The notes under the pieces were generated by a model. It was not told where the DNA came from. It did not search any database and saw only the letters and a list, made by a program, of their open reading frames with translations. A program made the position numbers and the translations under genes. A DNA stretch of 8,235 bases, taken from NCBI GenBank assembly GCA_030830385.1, contig JAURNA010000250.1:1-8235 (forward strand), in the 5' to 3' direction. Origin of the DNA: Crocinitomicaceae bacterium (GTDB lineage: Bacteria > Bacteroidota > Bacteroidia > Flavobacteriales_D > Crocinitomicaceae). Positions 1-7,191 of this stretch are shown here, in pieces. Position 1 is the first letter of the stretch, and every line of letters starts with the position of its first letter.

Positions 1-666
1 AAATTGTTTGTTTTGCCATCCTTCCACGTCGTTGTAGACACACATGCGCGGAAACCACTGAGCGATGGTGTACAAGTAGTTGTCTTCTTCTTGAAAGTAT
101 TCATACCCCGAACGTCCTCTTACCTTCATTCGGTCGTTGATATTGTACCACCACTTGATGTCGAACGAAAGACTCCCTCCCGATACCAGCGGTTCAGCAA
201 GATCAATACGCATCATTGTTTTGTTGATGAAATACGACATTTTCTGTCCGGATGTGGTGGTTACCGATTCTATTTTAAACCCTCCGTCGAATTCGAACAT
301 TTTACGCGTTACATCGCCAATTGATTGAAAATCCTCCATTTTTTCAATCGAAATCAGCCGGGAATCCGAGTTCATCGCGCGAATATTTTGATCCAGCTGA
401 ATCCACAAGTAATCCAGGTGGTCCGGAGAATTATTCGTGTAAGTAATCGTCTCTTCTCCTGTAATTTTTTGCGTCTTATCATTAAGGTGTACTTTGATTT
501 TGTAATCCGCCTTTTGCTGATAGTAGGCATGTCCGGGAGCACCTGCCGCGTTTCTGTATGCATTCGGAGTAGAAAGTTCGGTTCCCAGCTGAGCAAACTT
601 TTGTTGTGAAACTCCTGTTGTTGCGTACATCATGAATGCAATTGTGAAAGAGAAAGCTTGTTTCAT
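1..666 (-). CDS. Secreted M1-family metallopeptidase (aminopeptidase N-like), N-terminal part, cut by the window edge
   Basis: The reading frame stays open from ATG at 666 to base 1, giving 222 residues; the rest lies to the left of the window. Residues 1-20 form a signal peptide (short basic start, hydrophobic FTIAFMMYA core, cleavage probably before QQKFAQ), so the enzyme is exported. The rest matches the N-terminal beta-sheet domain of Bacteroidota M1 peptidases: a KITGEETITYTNNSPDHL stretch (67-84), YLWIQLDQN (86-94), and YLYTIAQWFPRMCVYND (197-213), which in this family precedes the catalytic domain. The zinc site (HExxH...E) and GxMEN motif would lie beyond the window, so activity cannot be judged here. 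Known family role: zinc-dependent removal of N-terminal residues from peptides, probably in the periplasm. The start overlaps the stop of the upstream DUF6702-like gene by 4 bp (ATGA), indicating co-transcription and translational coupling. Family assignment rests on recalled motif similarity. Confidence 0.88.
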   Translation of the reverse strand, partial: MKQAFSFTIAFMMYATTGVSQQKFAQLGTELSTPNAYRNAAGAPGHAYYQQKADYKIKVHLNDKTQKITGEETITYTNNSPDHLDYLWIQLDQNIRAMNSDSRLISIEKMEDFQSIGDVTRKMFEFDGGFKIESVTTTSGQKMSYFINKTMMRIDLAEPLVSGGSLSFDIKWWYNINDRMKVRGRSGYEYFQEEDNYLYTIAQWFPRMCVYNDVEGWQNKQF

Positions 667-1172
667 TTGATTTCTTCGTTGTGAATTTGAAAAGTTTGGG
701 TCCTTGTTTCGTGTAAAAAATGTCCTGTGTAGGTTTCGTTACGGTAGTATACCGTTGCTTTATTCTGCTGTTCGGCATATACATCCATTAAAAGGTCGAA
801 TTGAAGATCAAAAGTACCGGTATTCAATTTAACTTCTTCGGATTCCAGGTAAAAGTTCAGCGTGCCGTTCAGCATGACTTCAATTCCAATCAGGTTCATG
901 TTGATGTTTTGGGTTTCCGCGGAAATCTGGAAGTGGCTTTTAAGGAATTCGAATGCTTTTGTGGCACTGAGTGAGTGTGGATCAGAAAGTGAGTCTATGA
1001 AAAGACCCAGTTTTTCCTGAAGTGGTTCTATGTCATGCGCAGAAGCTGTTACGGTGCATTCGAAACGTGAATTCATTTCGTTGTATTCGATTTCGGCGAA
1101 CGCAAAATAGTAGTCGTGTGAAAGACCATAATTGCTCACGCAGGTCACGATGAAAAAAAGCACAGTTCTCAT
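663..1172 (-). CDS. Small secreted DUF6702-like protein, coupled to the M1 peptidase
   Basis: This is a 169-residue protein starting at ATG 1172. An open frame extends upstream to 1247, but the 1172 start puts a signal peptide at the N-terminus (MRTVLFFIVTCVSNYGLS, cleavage around residue 18), so I prefer it. The mature protein begins HDYYFAFAEIEYN, a His plus aromatic followed by EIEYN pattern that I recall as the opening of DUF6702 proteins in Bacteroidota. Alternating hydrophobic strands with few long helices suggest a beta-rich periplasmic or surface protein; no catalytic motif is visible. Its TGA stop (663-665) overlaps the ATG of the M1 peptidase (664-666) as ATGA. In other Bacteroidota, DUF6702 genes often sit beside an M1 peptidase (from memory), so a shared role in export or surface proteolysis is plausible, but the function is unknown. 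A weak TAACTTTC box lies 9 nt upstream of the start (1182-1189). No Shine-Dalgarno is evident. Confidence 0.75.
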   Translation of the reverse strand: MRTVLFFIVTCVSNYGLSHDYYFAFAEIEYNEMNSRFECTVTASAHDIEPLQEKLGLFIDSLSDPHSLSATKAFEFLKSHFQISAETQNINMNLIGIEVMLNGTLNFYLESEEVKLNTGTFDLQFDLLMDVYAEQQNKATVYYRNETYTGHFLHETRTQTFQIHNEEIK

Positions 1173-1375
1173 AACGACAGAGAAAGTTACAAAAAAAATC
1201 AGGTGAACCGGTTCGCCGTTTGTGCATTTCCATTGGTTTTGCAGCAAAGGCCTGGGAATTAGGATGTATGGTGTGTGCTAATCGGGGGCAAGGTTGTGTA
1301 AGGTGCATTCACGAAGGGGAGAATGTACTCGTCAGGAGAATCGCAATAAGCTTCGAACCGATCGGGTGAAATTAA

Positions 1376-2447
1376 TTAGTGAAAAACGTGGATAAAGCCG
1401 CTTATTTCCTCGTTCGGTGAAGTGGTGTAGTTTGTTCGTACTTGATAGAAGTAAACTCCTTCAGCGACTGGTACTCCTGCGTTGGTTCTTCCTTTCCACG
1501 AAATAGCCGGGTCATTTGTTTGGAATACAATTTCTCCAAACGGTGTCGCTAAGCCCTCCCGGATCAATCACATAATCAACTACGGTGTTCTGAGTTGTGG
1601 TGTGTGTGGTAGTCCCAATTGTGCTGATTCCGTAATATCCTCCGGCAACGTAAATGTTGTCCTCATCATCAATAGCAATTGCCTGATCTCGTTGTTTGAA
1701 CTCTCCGTCGAACGTCTGAACCCATTGCCACACGCCGTCGTTCGTGATTTTGGCAATGTAGGAGACGGAATCACTTGGAGCGAGTGGAACGGAAATTGTA
1801 CCGAATTGGGCGTCGTGGGAGCTTGAGTCTATGTTTGACATGAAGCCTGTGATGAAAAGATTCCCCTGACTGTCTGAAACAATGTCCTGCCCGTGGTCAT
1901 CCTGATAAAGCGTTTGGGGAAGCCCATTTTCATTGTAGCTAAATCCTACAGATCCATCTCGGTTGCCTTCTGTATTGACCCATTGTACGTTTCCGTTATT
2001 ATCGATCTTCACAACGAAAATCTGATCTGTCCAAAATGCTTCATTCGGATCTCCCACTCCATTAAAGTAGATACTTCCCCAGCAAGTTCCTGTCACGAAT
2101 ACGTTTCCTGACGGGTCCAGGCACAACCCCAGGCCTCTGTCATCGTAATAGTTCAATCCTGTAACGAGCCAAACGTAGTTTCCATCGGTGTCAATTTTGC
2201 AAACAAACACCTCCTTGCTGTTTGGATTGGAAAAACCCGTTGCAAACGGGCCAAAAACCGCATCTACATTGTAGTATCCCGTGATATACGTGTTGCCGTC
2301 GTCATCTACTGCGATTGTGGTTCCTTTGTCAGAACCGGAACTTTCAGTGCCCGTTGCACCCCCTCCGGTGATCAGCCATTTTGTAGTGGGTTGAGCAAAT
2401 AGTGGGCGAGTCAATAAAAGGGCTATGATTACTAGCGTTGACTTTAT
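1376..2447 (-). pseudogene. Broken gene for a secreted SBBP-repeat beta-propeller protein with a T9SS/gliding-motility C-terminal domain
   Basis: Frame A runs from 2447 to the TGA at 1512. It starts with a classic signal peptide (KSTLVIIALLLTRPLFA, cut before QPTTKW), but the codon where ATG is expected is ATA (2445-2447); the frame is closed just above by TAG (2451-2453). The first in-frame substitute, TTG at 2414, would remove most of the signal peptide. Four SBBP-like repeats follow (counting from ATA): DDDGNTYITGYY near 48-59, DPSGNVFVTGTC near 111-122, DSQGNLFITGF near 192-202 and DDEDNIYVAGGY near 260-271, interleaved with KIDTDGNYVW, KIDNNGNVQW and KITNDGVWQW. Frame A then drifts into DTVWRNCIPNK-stop. 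The next frame (1376-1567) encodes FGEIVFQTNDPAISW...GVYFYQVRTN...ISGFIHVFH, the second half of a CHU_C/T9SS type B sorting domain. Its first half (FTPNGDGxND) is absent, so a deletion plus a frame change is likely. An intact relative would be a type IX-secreted surface protein. Sequencing error could explain single lesions but hardly all three. Confidence 0.72.
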
Positions 2448-2532
2448 ACACTAATAATACGTTAAAAACTGATGAAGAGTTGCTTGACGCTAACTAACAT
2501 GTGGAAGTTGTTGCATTGCTGACACAAAGGCA

Positions 2533-2580
2533 AGAAAAATCCCGGTACTTTGATGTTACGTAAGTGACCGGGATTCTTTT
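2533..2580 (-). terminator. Intrinsic terminator downstream of yidC
   Basis: A perfect 9-bp inverted repeat AATCCCGGT (2538-2546) / ACCGGGATT (2567-2575) is extended inward by ACTT (2547-2550) / AAGT (2562-2565) with one bulged G (2566) and an 11-nt loop. On the minus strand the hairpin is followed by TTTTTCTT (revcomp of 2530-2537), the U-tract expected for pyrG-yidC transcription ending 25-60 bp after the yidC stop. The other side carries a T-run too (2576-2580), so it could also work on the plus strand, although no plus-strand gene ends here. Confidence 0.88.
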
Positions 2581-2599
2581 TAAAACAGATGTCTTTTGA

Positions 2600-4558
2600 C
2601 TATTTCTTTTTTCGGTTTTTCAGTTGTTCCTGTTGAGCTTTCTGCATGCGCTCCAGGCGTTCCTGGAACTTAGATTTCCCACCTTTTCCTCCGTTTCCAT
2701 TAGCCGTGGCTGCCTGTCTATCCTGCATTTTTGCTTTGAGCTTGGCTTCGTCTACGAAGAATCGTTTGATGATCAGCATGATCAGGATCGATATCAACGT
2801 GGAAATGAAATAGTAATAGCTCAATCCGGAAGAGTAATTGTTGAAGAAGAAAATCATCATGATCGGGAAGAAGTACATAATGATCTTCATATTGGGCATT
2901 CCTTCCTGTTGTGGTGTGGACATATTGCCACTGTTGATAATGGTGTAAATCAACGTTGTACCTGCCATCAACAACGTGAAGAGCGAGATGTGATCTCCGT
3001 ACAACGGAATGTTTGGAATGCTCGCGATCGAATCATAAGATGACAAATCCTCTGCCCACAGGAATGCTTTCTGGCGCAAGTCGAACGTAGCCGGGAAGAA
3101 TCGGAAAACGGCCAGCAGAATTGGCATTTGTATCAACATCGGCACACATCCGGCCAATGGACTGGCACCTGATTCCCTGTATAAGGTCATGGTTTCCATC
3201 TGCTTTTTCATCGCATCCTCTTTGTTGGGGTAGCGCTTGTTGATGGCTTCGATTTCCGGTTTCAGAATGCGCATCTTTGCAGAAGACGTGTACATTTTCC
3301 ACTGTACCGGCATCAAAGCAGATTTGATAATCAACGTAAGAATGAAAATAACGATTCCGATACCAAGGCCTGTGGATTTCAACAAGCTAAACAACGGCTG
3401 AATCGCATAGACGTTGATCCATCGGAAAATTCCCCAACCGTAGTTCAGGATTTGATCATAACCTTCTCCGTAAGAGGTAAGCACGCCGTAGTCGTTCGGT
3501 CCGAAAAATACAGAGATACTACAGGAAGCGTCTTCCAAATCGGAGAATCCGGGATTCAGGACTGTTTCGTAACTTTTCAGGAGTGTTTTGTCCCTTTTGT
3601 CTTTTTCTCCGTAGCTGGAAACTGCAAAGGCCGTTCCCGGTTTTTTGAAAGCGCTCTCAGGTTGAATGAACGTGGAGAAGTAGCTCTGCTTAAAGGCCAC
3701 CCAATTCACTTTGTCTTCGGCTTTTTCTTCGTCGTCACCCATTTCACTCAGGTAGGAGAATCCTTCCTCTTTGTAATCAAAGCAAATGGTTGAAACGCGA
3801 CGCTGCTCACTTAGCAATCGCTCGGTTTTGCGATAGGCCTGATCCCACTGAAGCATAACGTTTTTTGCGTTGGTTTTGCCTTGCAGACCTTTCACTTTTA
3901 CATCAAAGTCGAGGTCGTAGCCTCCTTTCTTAAGTTTGTAGGCGTACTGAATCGATGATGATTCATCCGGCTTCCATTCAAATACAATTCGGTCGTCCGA
4001 TTGTGATTTCACCGTGAAGAGCTCCTCCGATGTCGACACCGAACGATTTCCCATGGAAAAATTCAGCCCGATGGCTGCATCTCCTTGTTTAAATAGGAAA
4101 AGCGGGGTTATCTTACCGTCGTTCCTGGCGTAATCTTGGTACGTTTCGAACTCTTTGAGCTGTACTTGAGCAATTTGCCCGCCTTTTGTACTGAAACCAA
4201 TGATTAGCTTGTCGGTTTCCAGCTGAATGAGTTCACCAGCAACCTCTTGTTGCTTTTCTTCTTTTGTTTCAGCGATGATCAACGTATCCTGCCCGGTAAT
4301 GCTATCTGTGAAGAATCGATTTCCGAGAGAATCTTTTTGTTGATTCCCTTCTTCATCCAATTTCGGAATCAGTGCATTGTTTACCAATTGGGACTTCGTT
4401 GTATCCTTTTCAGCCTTTTTCTCTTCTTCCGTATTCTTACTGGCTTCTACACGGGCCTTCTCCGCTTCAATATCCGCATCGGACGGTTTATTAAAGACCA
4501 TGAATACTGTCAGGATGGCTCCTATAAGTACGAGTCCGATGATGGTGTTTCTATCCAT
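2600..4558 (-). CDS. yidC: Membrane protein insertase YidC (Oxa1 family)
   Basis: This 652-residue protein inserts and folds inner-membrane proteins, alone or with SecYEG. Order of parts: transmembrane segment 1 at about 5-22 (IIGLVLIGAILTVFMVF); a charged Glu/Lys-rich linker (27-60); a periplasmic P1 beta domain (about 108-370), typical of Gram-negative YidC; then the conserved insertase core with five hydrophobic segments from about 380 onward. Core signatures include SSAKMRILKPEIEAINKRYP, SPLAGCVPMLIQMPILLAVF and NNYSSGLSYYYFISTL. The groove residue that is Arg in E. coli (FIVRGIMYPL) aligns with Lys412 (LIIKSALMPV), conservative in charge and, from memory, usual in Bacteroidota. The tail (about 599-652) is long and basic, ending NRKKK, suited to ribosome contact. 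The ATG follows an A-rich stretch (AAATAAAAAA) rather than a Shine-Dalgarno. It lies 14 bp behind pyrG with no room for a promoter or terminator, so the two share a transcript. The length and domains look complete. Confidence 0.97.
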   Translation of the reverse strand: MDRNTIIGLVLIGAILTVFMVFNKPSDADIEAEKARVEASKNTEEEKKAEKDTTKSQLVNNALIPKLDEEGNQQKDSLGNRFFTDSITGQDTLIIAETKEEKQQEVAGELIQLETDKLIIGFSTKGGQIAQVQLKEFETYQDYARNDGKITPLFLFKQGDAAIGLNFSMGNRSVSTSEELFTVKSQSDDRIVFEWKPDESSSIQYAYKLKKGGYDLDFDVKVKGLQGKTNAKNVMLQWDQAYRKTERLLSEQRRVSTICFDYKEEGFSYLSEMGDDEEKAEDKVNWVAFKQSYFSTFIQPESAFKKPGTAFAVSSYGEKDKRDKTLLKSYETVLNPGFSDLEDASCSISVFFGPNDYGVLTSYGEGYDQILNYGWGIFRWINVYAIQPLFSLLKSTGLGIGIVIFILTLIIKSALMPVQWKMYTSSAKMRILKPEIEAINKRYPNKEDAMKKQMETMTLYRESGASPLAGCVPMLIQMPILLAVFRFFPATFDLRQKAFLWAEDLSSYDSIASIPNIPLYGDHISLFTLLMAGTTLIYTIINSGNMSTPQQEGMPNMKIIMYFFPIMMIFFFNNYSSGLSYYYFISTLISILIMLIIKRFFVDEAKLKAKMQDRQAATANGNGGKGGKSKFQERLERMQKAQQEQLKNRKKK

Positions 4559-4572
4559 TTTTTTATTTGGGG

Positions 4573-6189
4573 TTAATTCAATCCTTTATTTTCCAATACG
4601 GCATGCACAAATGCCACAAACAGTGGGTGTGGGTTGTCCACCGTGCTGCGGTATTCCGGGTGGAACTGACTGGCAACAAACCATGGATGTCCTTCCAGTT
4701 CAATCACTTCAACCAGTCCGGATTCCGGGTTTTTACCTGTTGCTTTGAGTCCATTTTCCTCGAATATATCCAGGAACTCGTTGTTGAACTCGTAGCGATG
4801 ACGGTGACGCTCTTTGATTTTATCTGTGTTGTATGCCAGCGAAACCTTGGAACCCGGAGTGAGTTGACAACTGTAGGATCCGAGCCGCATTGTTCCTCCC
4901 ATTTCAGAGATTTCTTTTTGCTCTTCCATCATATTGATCACGGGAACTTTACAATCTTCTACGATTTCTGTCGTATGCGCTTCCGGCCAATTCAACACGT
5001 TTCGGGCAAATTCGATAACCGCACACTGCATTCCCAGGCAAATTCCAAGGAATGGAATGTTATTTTCACGAACGTAGCGAACTGTTTCAATTTTTCCTGA
5101 GATTCCGCGAGAACCAAAACCAGGGGCAACGAGCACGCCGTCCAGATGTCCTACCAATTCTTTCACATTCTTTTGTGTGATTTTCTCCGAGTGAATCCAC
5201 TCAATGTTGACCTTGGTTTCATTGGCAACCCCCGCATGAATGAATGCTTCACTGATCGACTTATACGAATCTTTCAATTCAACGTACTTCCCAACCAATC
5301 CAATCCGCAATTCAGACTTGGGCTGCTTCAAACGACTCAGGAAATCACACCATGATTCCAGGTTCGGTACTGACTTCGTCGGGAGGCTCAATTTCTCGAG
5401 TACGACCTTGTCGAGTTCTTCTGCCTGCATGAGAATGGGGACATCGTATATGGTCTCAGCATCCTTCGCTTCAATAACCGCATTCATGCTTACGTTACAG
5501 AACTTTGCGATTTTTCTTCGAAGGTTCAGGTCCAGTTCATACTCCGTGCGGCAACACAGGATATCCGGCTGAACTCCTAATTCCAGCAATTGCTTCACAG
5601 AGTGCTGAGTAGGTTTCGTTTTCAGTTCTCCGGCTGCTGACAGATAGGGTACAAGTGTCAGGTGAAGGACGATGCAGTCGTTTTCAAACTCCCACATCAT
5701 CTGTCTCACGGCTTCCACGTATGGCAGTGACTCAATGTCACCAACGGTTCCTCCGATTTCGGTAATTACAATGTCGTAAGTTCCTTTCTTTCCGAGAATC
5801 TGAATGCGTTCCTTGATCTCGTCCGTGATGTGTGGAATTACCTGAACGGTCTTCCCGAGGAAATCACCACGCCGTTCTTTGTCGATTACCGATTGATAAA
5901 TTTTTCCCGTTGTTACATTGTTTGCCTGAGAGGTAGGAACATTGAGAAAACGTTCGTAATGTCCAAGATCGAGATCGGTTTCGGCTCCATCTTCCGTAAC
6001 GAAGCACTCGCCGTGCTCATAAGGGTTTAGCGTACCAGGGTCCACGTTGATATACGGATCCAGCTTTTGGATGGTCACCGAATATCCGCGCGCCTGGAGT
6101 AACTTAGCCAACGATGCTGAAATGATTCCTTTCCCGAGAGAGGAGGTTACCCCTCCTGTTACGAAAACATACTTGGTAGAATTTGACAT
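4573..6189 (-). CDS. pyrG: CTP synthase (glutamine-hydrolysing)
   Basis: This 538-residue protein has the usual length of the family. It converts UTP to CTP using ATP and ammonia taken from glutamine, the last step of pyrimidine nucleotide synthesis, in the cytoplasm. The amidoligase domain (about 1-270) shows the P-loop GGVTSSLGKGI (12-22), QKLDPYINVDPGT (41-53) and ETDLDLGHYERF with Mg-binding Asp72, plus Glu144 in TEIGGTVGDIES. The class I glutamine amidotransferase domain follows (from about 295, RIGLVGKYVELKDSYKSI), with the nucleophile Cys384 in GICLGMQ and the His510/Glu512 pair in SQFHPEY. All catalytic residues are present, so it should be active. The start at 6189 gives the standard MSNSTKYVFVTGG opening. 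It is the first gene of a pyrG-yidC unit, an arrangement I recall from other Bacteroidota. The leader upstream holds a -7-like box and an inverted repeat. Confidence 0.98.
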   Translation of the reverse strand: MSNSTKYVFVTGGVTSSLGKGIISASLAKLLQARGYSVTIQKLDPYINVDPGTLNPYEHGECFVTEDGAETDLDLGHYERFLNVPTSQANNVTTGKIYQSVIDKERRGDFLGKTVQVIPHITDEIKERIQILGKKGTYDIVITEIGGTVGDIESLPYVEAVRQMMWEFENDCIVLHLTLVPYLSAAGELKTKPTQHSVKQLLELGVQPDILCCRTEYELDLNLRRKIAKFCNVSMNAVIEAKDAETIYDVPILMQAEELDKVVLEKLSLPTKSVPNLESWCDFLSRLKQPKSELRIGLVGKYVELKDSYKSISEAFIHAGVANETKVNIEWIHSEKITQKNVKELVGHLDGVLVAPGFGSRGISGKIETVRYVRENNIPFLGICLGMQCAVIEFARNVLNWPEAHTTEIVEDCKVPVINMMEEQKEISEMGGTMRLGSYSCQLTPGSKVSLAYNTDKIKERHRHRYEFNNEFLDIFEENGLKATGKNPESGLVEVIELEGHPWFVASQFHPEYRSTVDNPHPLFVAFVHAVLENKGLN

Positions 6190-6200
6190 ACCGATTCAAT

Positions 6201-6223
6201 GTAACTTCGGGTTGCAAAGTTAC
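6201..6223. repeat. 7-bp inverted repeat in the pyrG leader, overlapping the -7 box
   Basis: GTAACTT (6201-6207) and AAGTTAC (6217-6223) are perfect reverse complements separated by 9 nt. On the minus strand one arm contains most of the putative -7 box and the other lies 12 nt from the pyrG start codon. It could be an operator that blocks promoter access, or a weak hairpin in an mRNA that starts further upstream. An arm this short and AT-rich could also occur by chance. Confidence 0.35.
6215..6222 (-). promoter_or_regulatory. Putative -7 promoter box for pyrG-yidC
   Basis: On the minus strand this reads TAACTTTG, an exact match to the TAnnTTTG -7 element used by the Bacteroidota primary sigma factor. 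It lies 25 nt upstream of the pyrG ATG, which leaves a short leader. No TTTG or TTG is found at the usual 19-23 nt further upstream (the nearest TTG is 29 nt away), so the -33 element is missing or weak and the call is tentative. Confidence 0.4.
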
Positions 6224-6285
6224 AAGATTCCTCGTACCGGAGCTGTAATTTCAACGTTTTTTATGAACGTGTTTCAAACAATTGT

Positions 6286-7191
6286 TTAGAAGGAGAGGTT
6301 CTCGTTGGCGCCAAACTGAAAATAGAGGCGTTCTTTTCGGGTTTTGTCGCGTTCGAAAGCAGGACATCCATTTTCGTCGAGCATGGGGTAGTGCGGAGCT
6401 TTTCGCTCAATGGGAAACGGGAGAATCAGCGCGTCGTGAATAAGACGATTTTGAATGGCATGACGCACGTGCTCAGAATCAACTCCGATTTTGATGGTCG
6501 CTACCTGACGACACGGGAAGGCGTGGGAGAACGATCCGAATAAAATTCCGTGACTCGTTTTTCCATACGGACTCTCTTCCAGGATTTTTACGCCGTTGGG
6601 ACATTTGTCAAGGTGAATCTTTTCCCAATGTGCTCCGCGTGTTTCTCCGGTCCACATAGATACTCCGATGCCCGCTCTCATTTCAGCTGTATGGTAACTC
6701 ACAAGAAAATGTCCAGTGCGGTAACGGTCTCGGCCATCTCCGGAAAAAATGTCGTTTTCGTGGTAAATGGAAACTTGTTGAAAGTGAAGTGCAAACCCAC
6801 CGGATTGCTGAGTTGTCTCTGCGTTGTCAATATAGAAAATATAGTTGTAGCCCACCCCCAGGTTGTAATTTGTTTGGTGGTTCAGTCCATCGAAAACAAA
6901 GTCAGGAATGGTATTCTTTTTTCCGGCAAGGAGGATTCCGCCGAAGTAATTTCTGCTTTCCCAAAAACCACGGCGCTCGCCAAAATTCTTTGGATACCAT
7001 TTGATTCCTGTTCCGGCGTTCACCTGGTAAAAGTGGTCTGTGTAATACCCCTTAAGCTGTAATCCAAAGGCATCTGTATGTGTACCTACGCTGAATACGA
7101 CGGAGATCAATCCTCCAAAATGATCACGGAAATAGCTCTGCCCTCTGGCAGTGAAGGAAAATAAAAGCAGAAGGATCAAGAGCCTGTACAT
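6286..7191 (-). CDS. Secreted beta-rich protein with a possible polymorphic toxin type 23 (Ntox23)-like domain
   Basis: This 301-residue protein starts at ATG 7191, chosen because it places a clean signal peptide first (MYRLLILLLLFSFTARGQS, cleavage about residue 18); an open frame continues up to 7251, but that start would bury the signal. The N-terminal part (20-135) has many Gly/aromatic alternating strands (FGLQLKGYY, NYFGGILLAG, LGVGYNYIFY), as in small beta-barrel or beta-sandwich surface proteins. The second half carries a cluster of polar conserved-looking motifs: HENDIFSGDGRDRYRTGH (144-161), SMWTGETRG (178-186), SEHVRHAIQNRLIHD (239-253) and HYPMLDENG (267-275). From memory this set resembles the Bacterial toxin 23 (Ntox23) family, which in Bacteroidota also occurs on stand-alone secreted proteins; I could not check this. 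Three cysteines lie in the mature part (197, 227, 276). The gene ends 96 bp before pyrG and is divergent from the histidine kinase. No immunity gene is visible beside it. Confidence 0.6.
   Translation of the reverse strand: MYRLLILLLLFSFTARGQSYFRDHFGGLISVVFSVGTHTDAFGLQLKGYYTDHFYQVNAGTGIKWYPKNFGERRGFWESRNYFGGILLAGKKNTIPDFVFDGLNHQTNYNLGVGYNYIFYIDNAETTQQSGGFALHFQQVSIYHENDIFSGDGRDRYRTGHFLVSYHTAEMRAGIGVSMWTGETRGAHWEKIHLDKCPNGVKILEESPYGKTSHGILFGSFSHAFPCRQVATIKIGVDSEHVRHAIQNRLIHDALILPFPIERKAPHYPMLDENGCPAFERDKTRKERLYFQFGANENLSF

Noticed and set aside
482..784. Minus-strand open frame spanning the junction of the M1 peptidase and the DUF6702-like gene
   Set aside because: It lies out of frame across two well-supported genes and has no signal peptide or domain.
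1182..1189. TAACTTTC as a -7 promoter box for the DUF6702-M1 pair
   Set aside because: It has one mismatch to TAnnTTTG and no TTTG at -33 spacing, so it is too weak to list as a feature. A promoter must exist nearby but cannot be placed.
1173..1375. Gap between the DUF6702-like gene and the broken SBBP gene, with open frames on the minus strand (including 1033-1308)
   Set aside because: The open frames overlap real genes in other frames and give Cys/Arg-rich or low-complexity protein with no recognisable motif. I saw no terminator hairpin; only a short CCGATCGG palindrome (1358-1365) and the weak TAACTTTC box (1182-1189).
1595..1610. GT-rich run considered as a phase-variable microsatellite
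   Set aside because: It is short and imperfect, and it encodes a Thr/His stretch in the propeller frame. It is mentioned only as a possible contributor to the nearby frame change.
4567..5100. Plus-strand open frame of 177 codons opposite pyrG
   Set aside because: It is antisense to the glutamine amidotransferase domain of an intact pyrG. Its translation is Cys/Phe/His-rich with no family resemblance.
6276..6287. 12-bp perfect palindrome AAACAATTGTTT at the end of the secreted protein gene, considered as a terminator
   Set aside because: It has no loop, is AT-rich and has no U-tract, so it cannot form a terminator hairpin; it is probably chance or a minor binding site.
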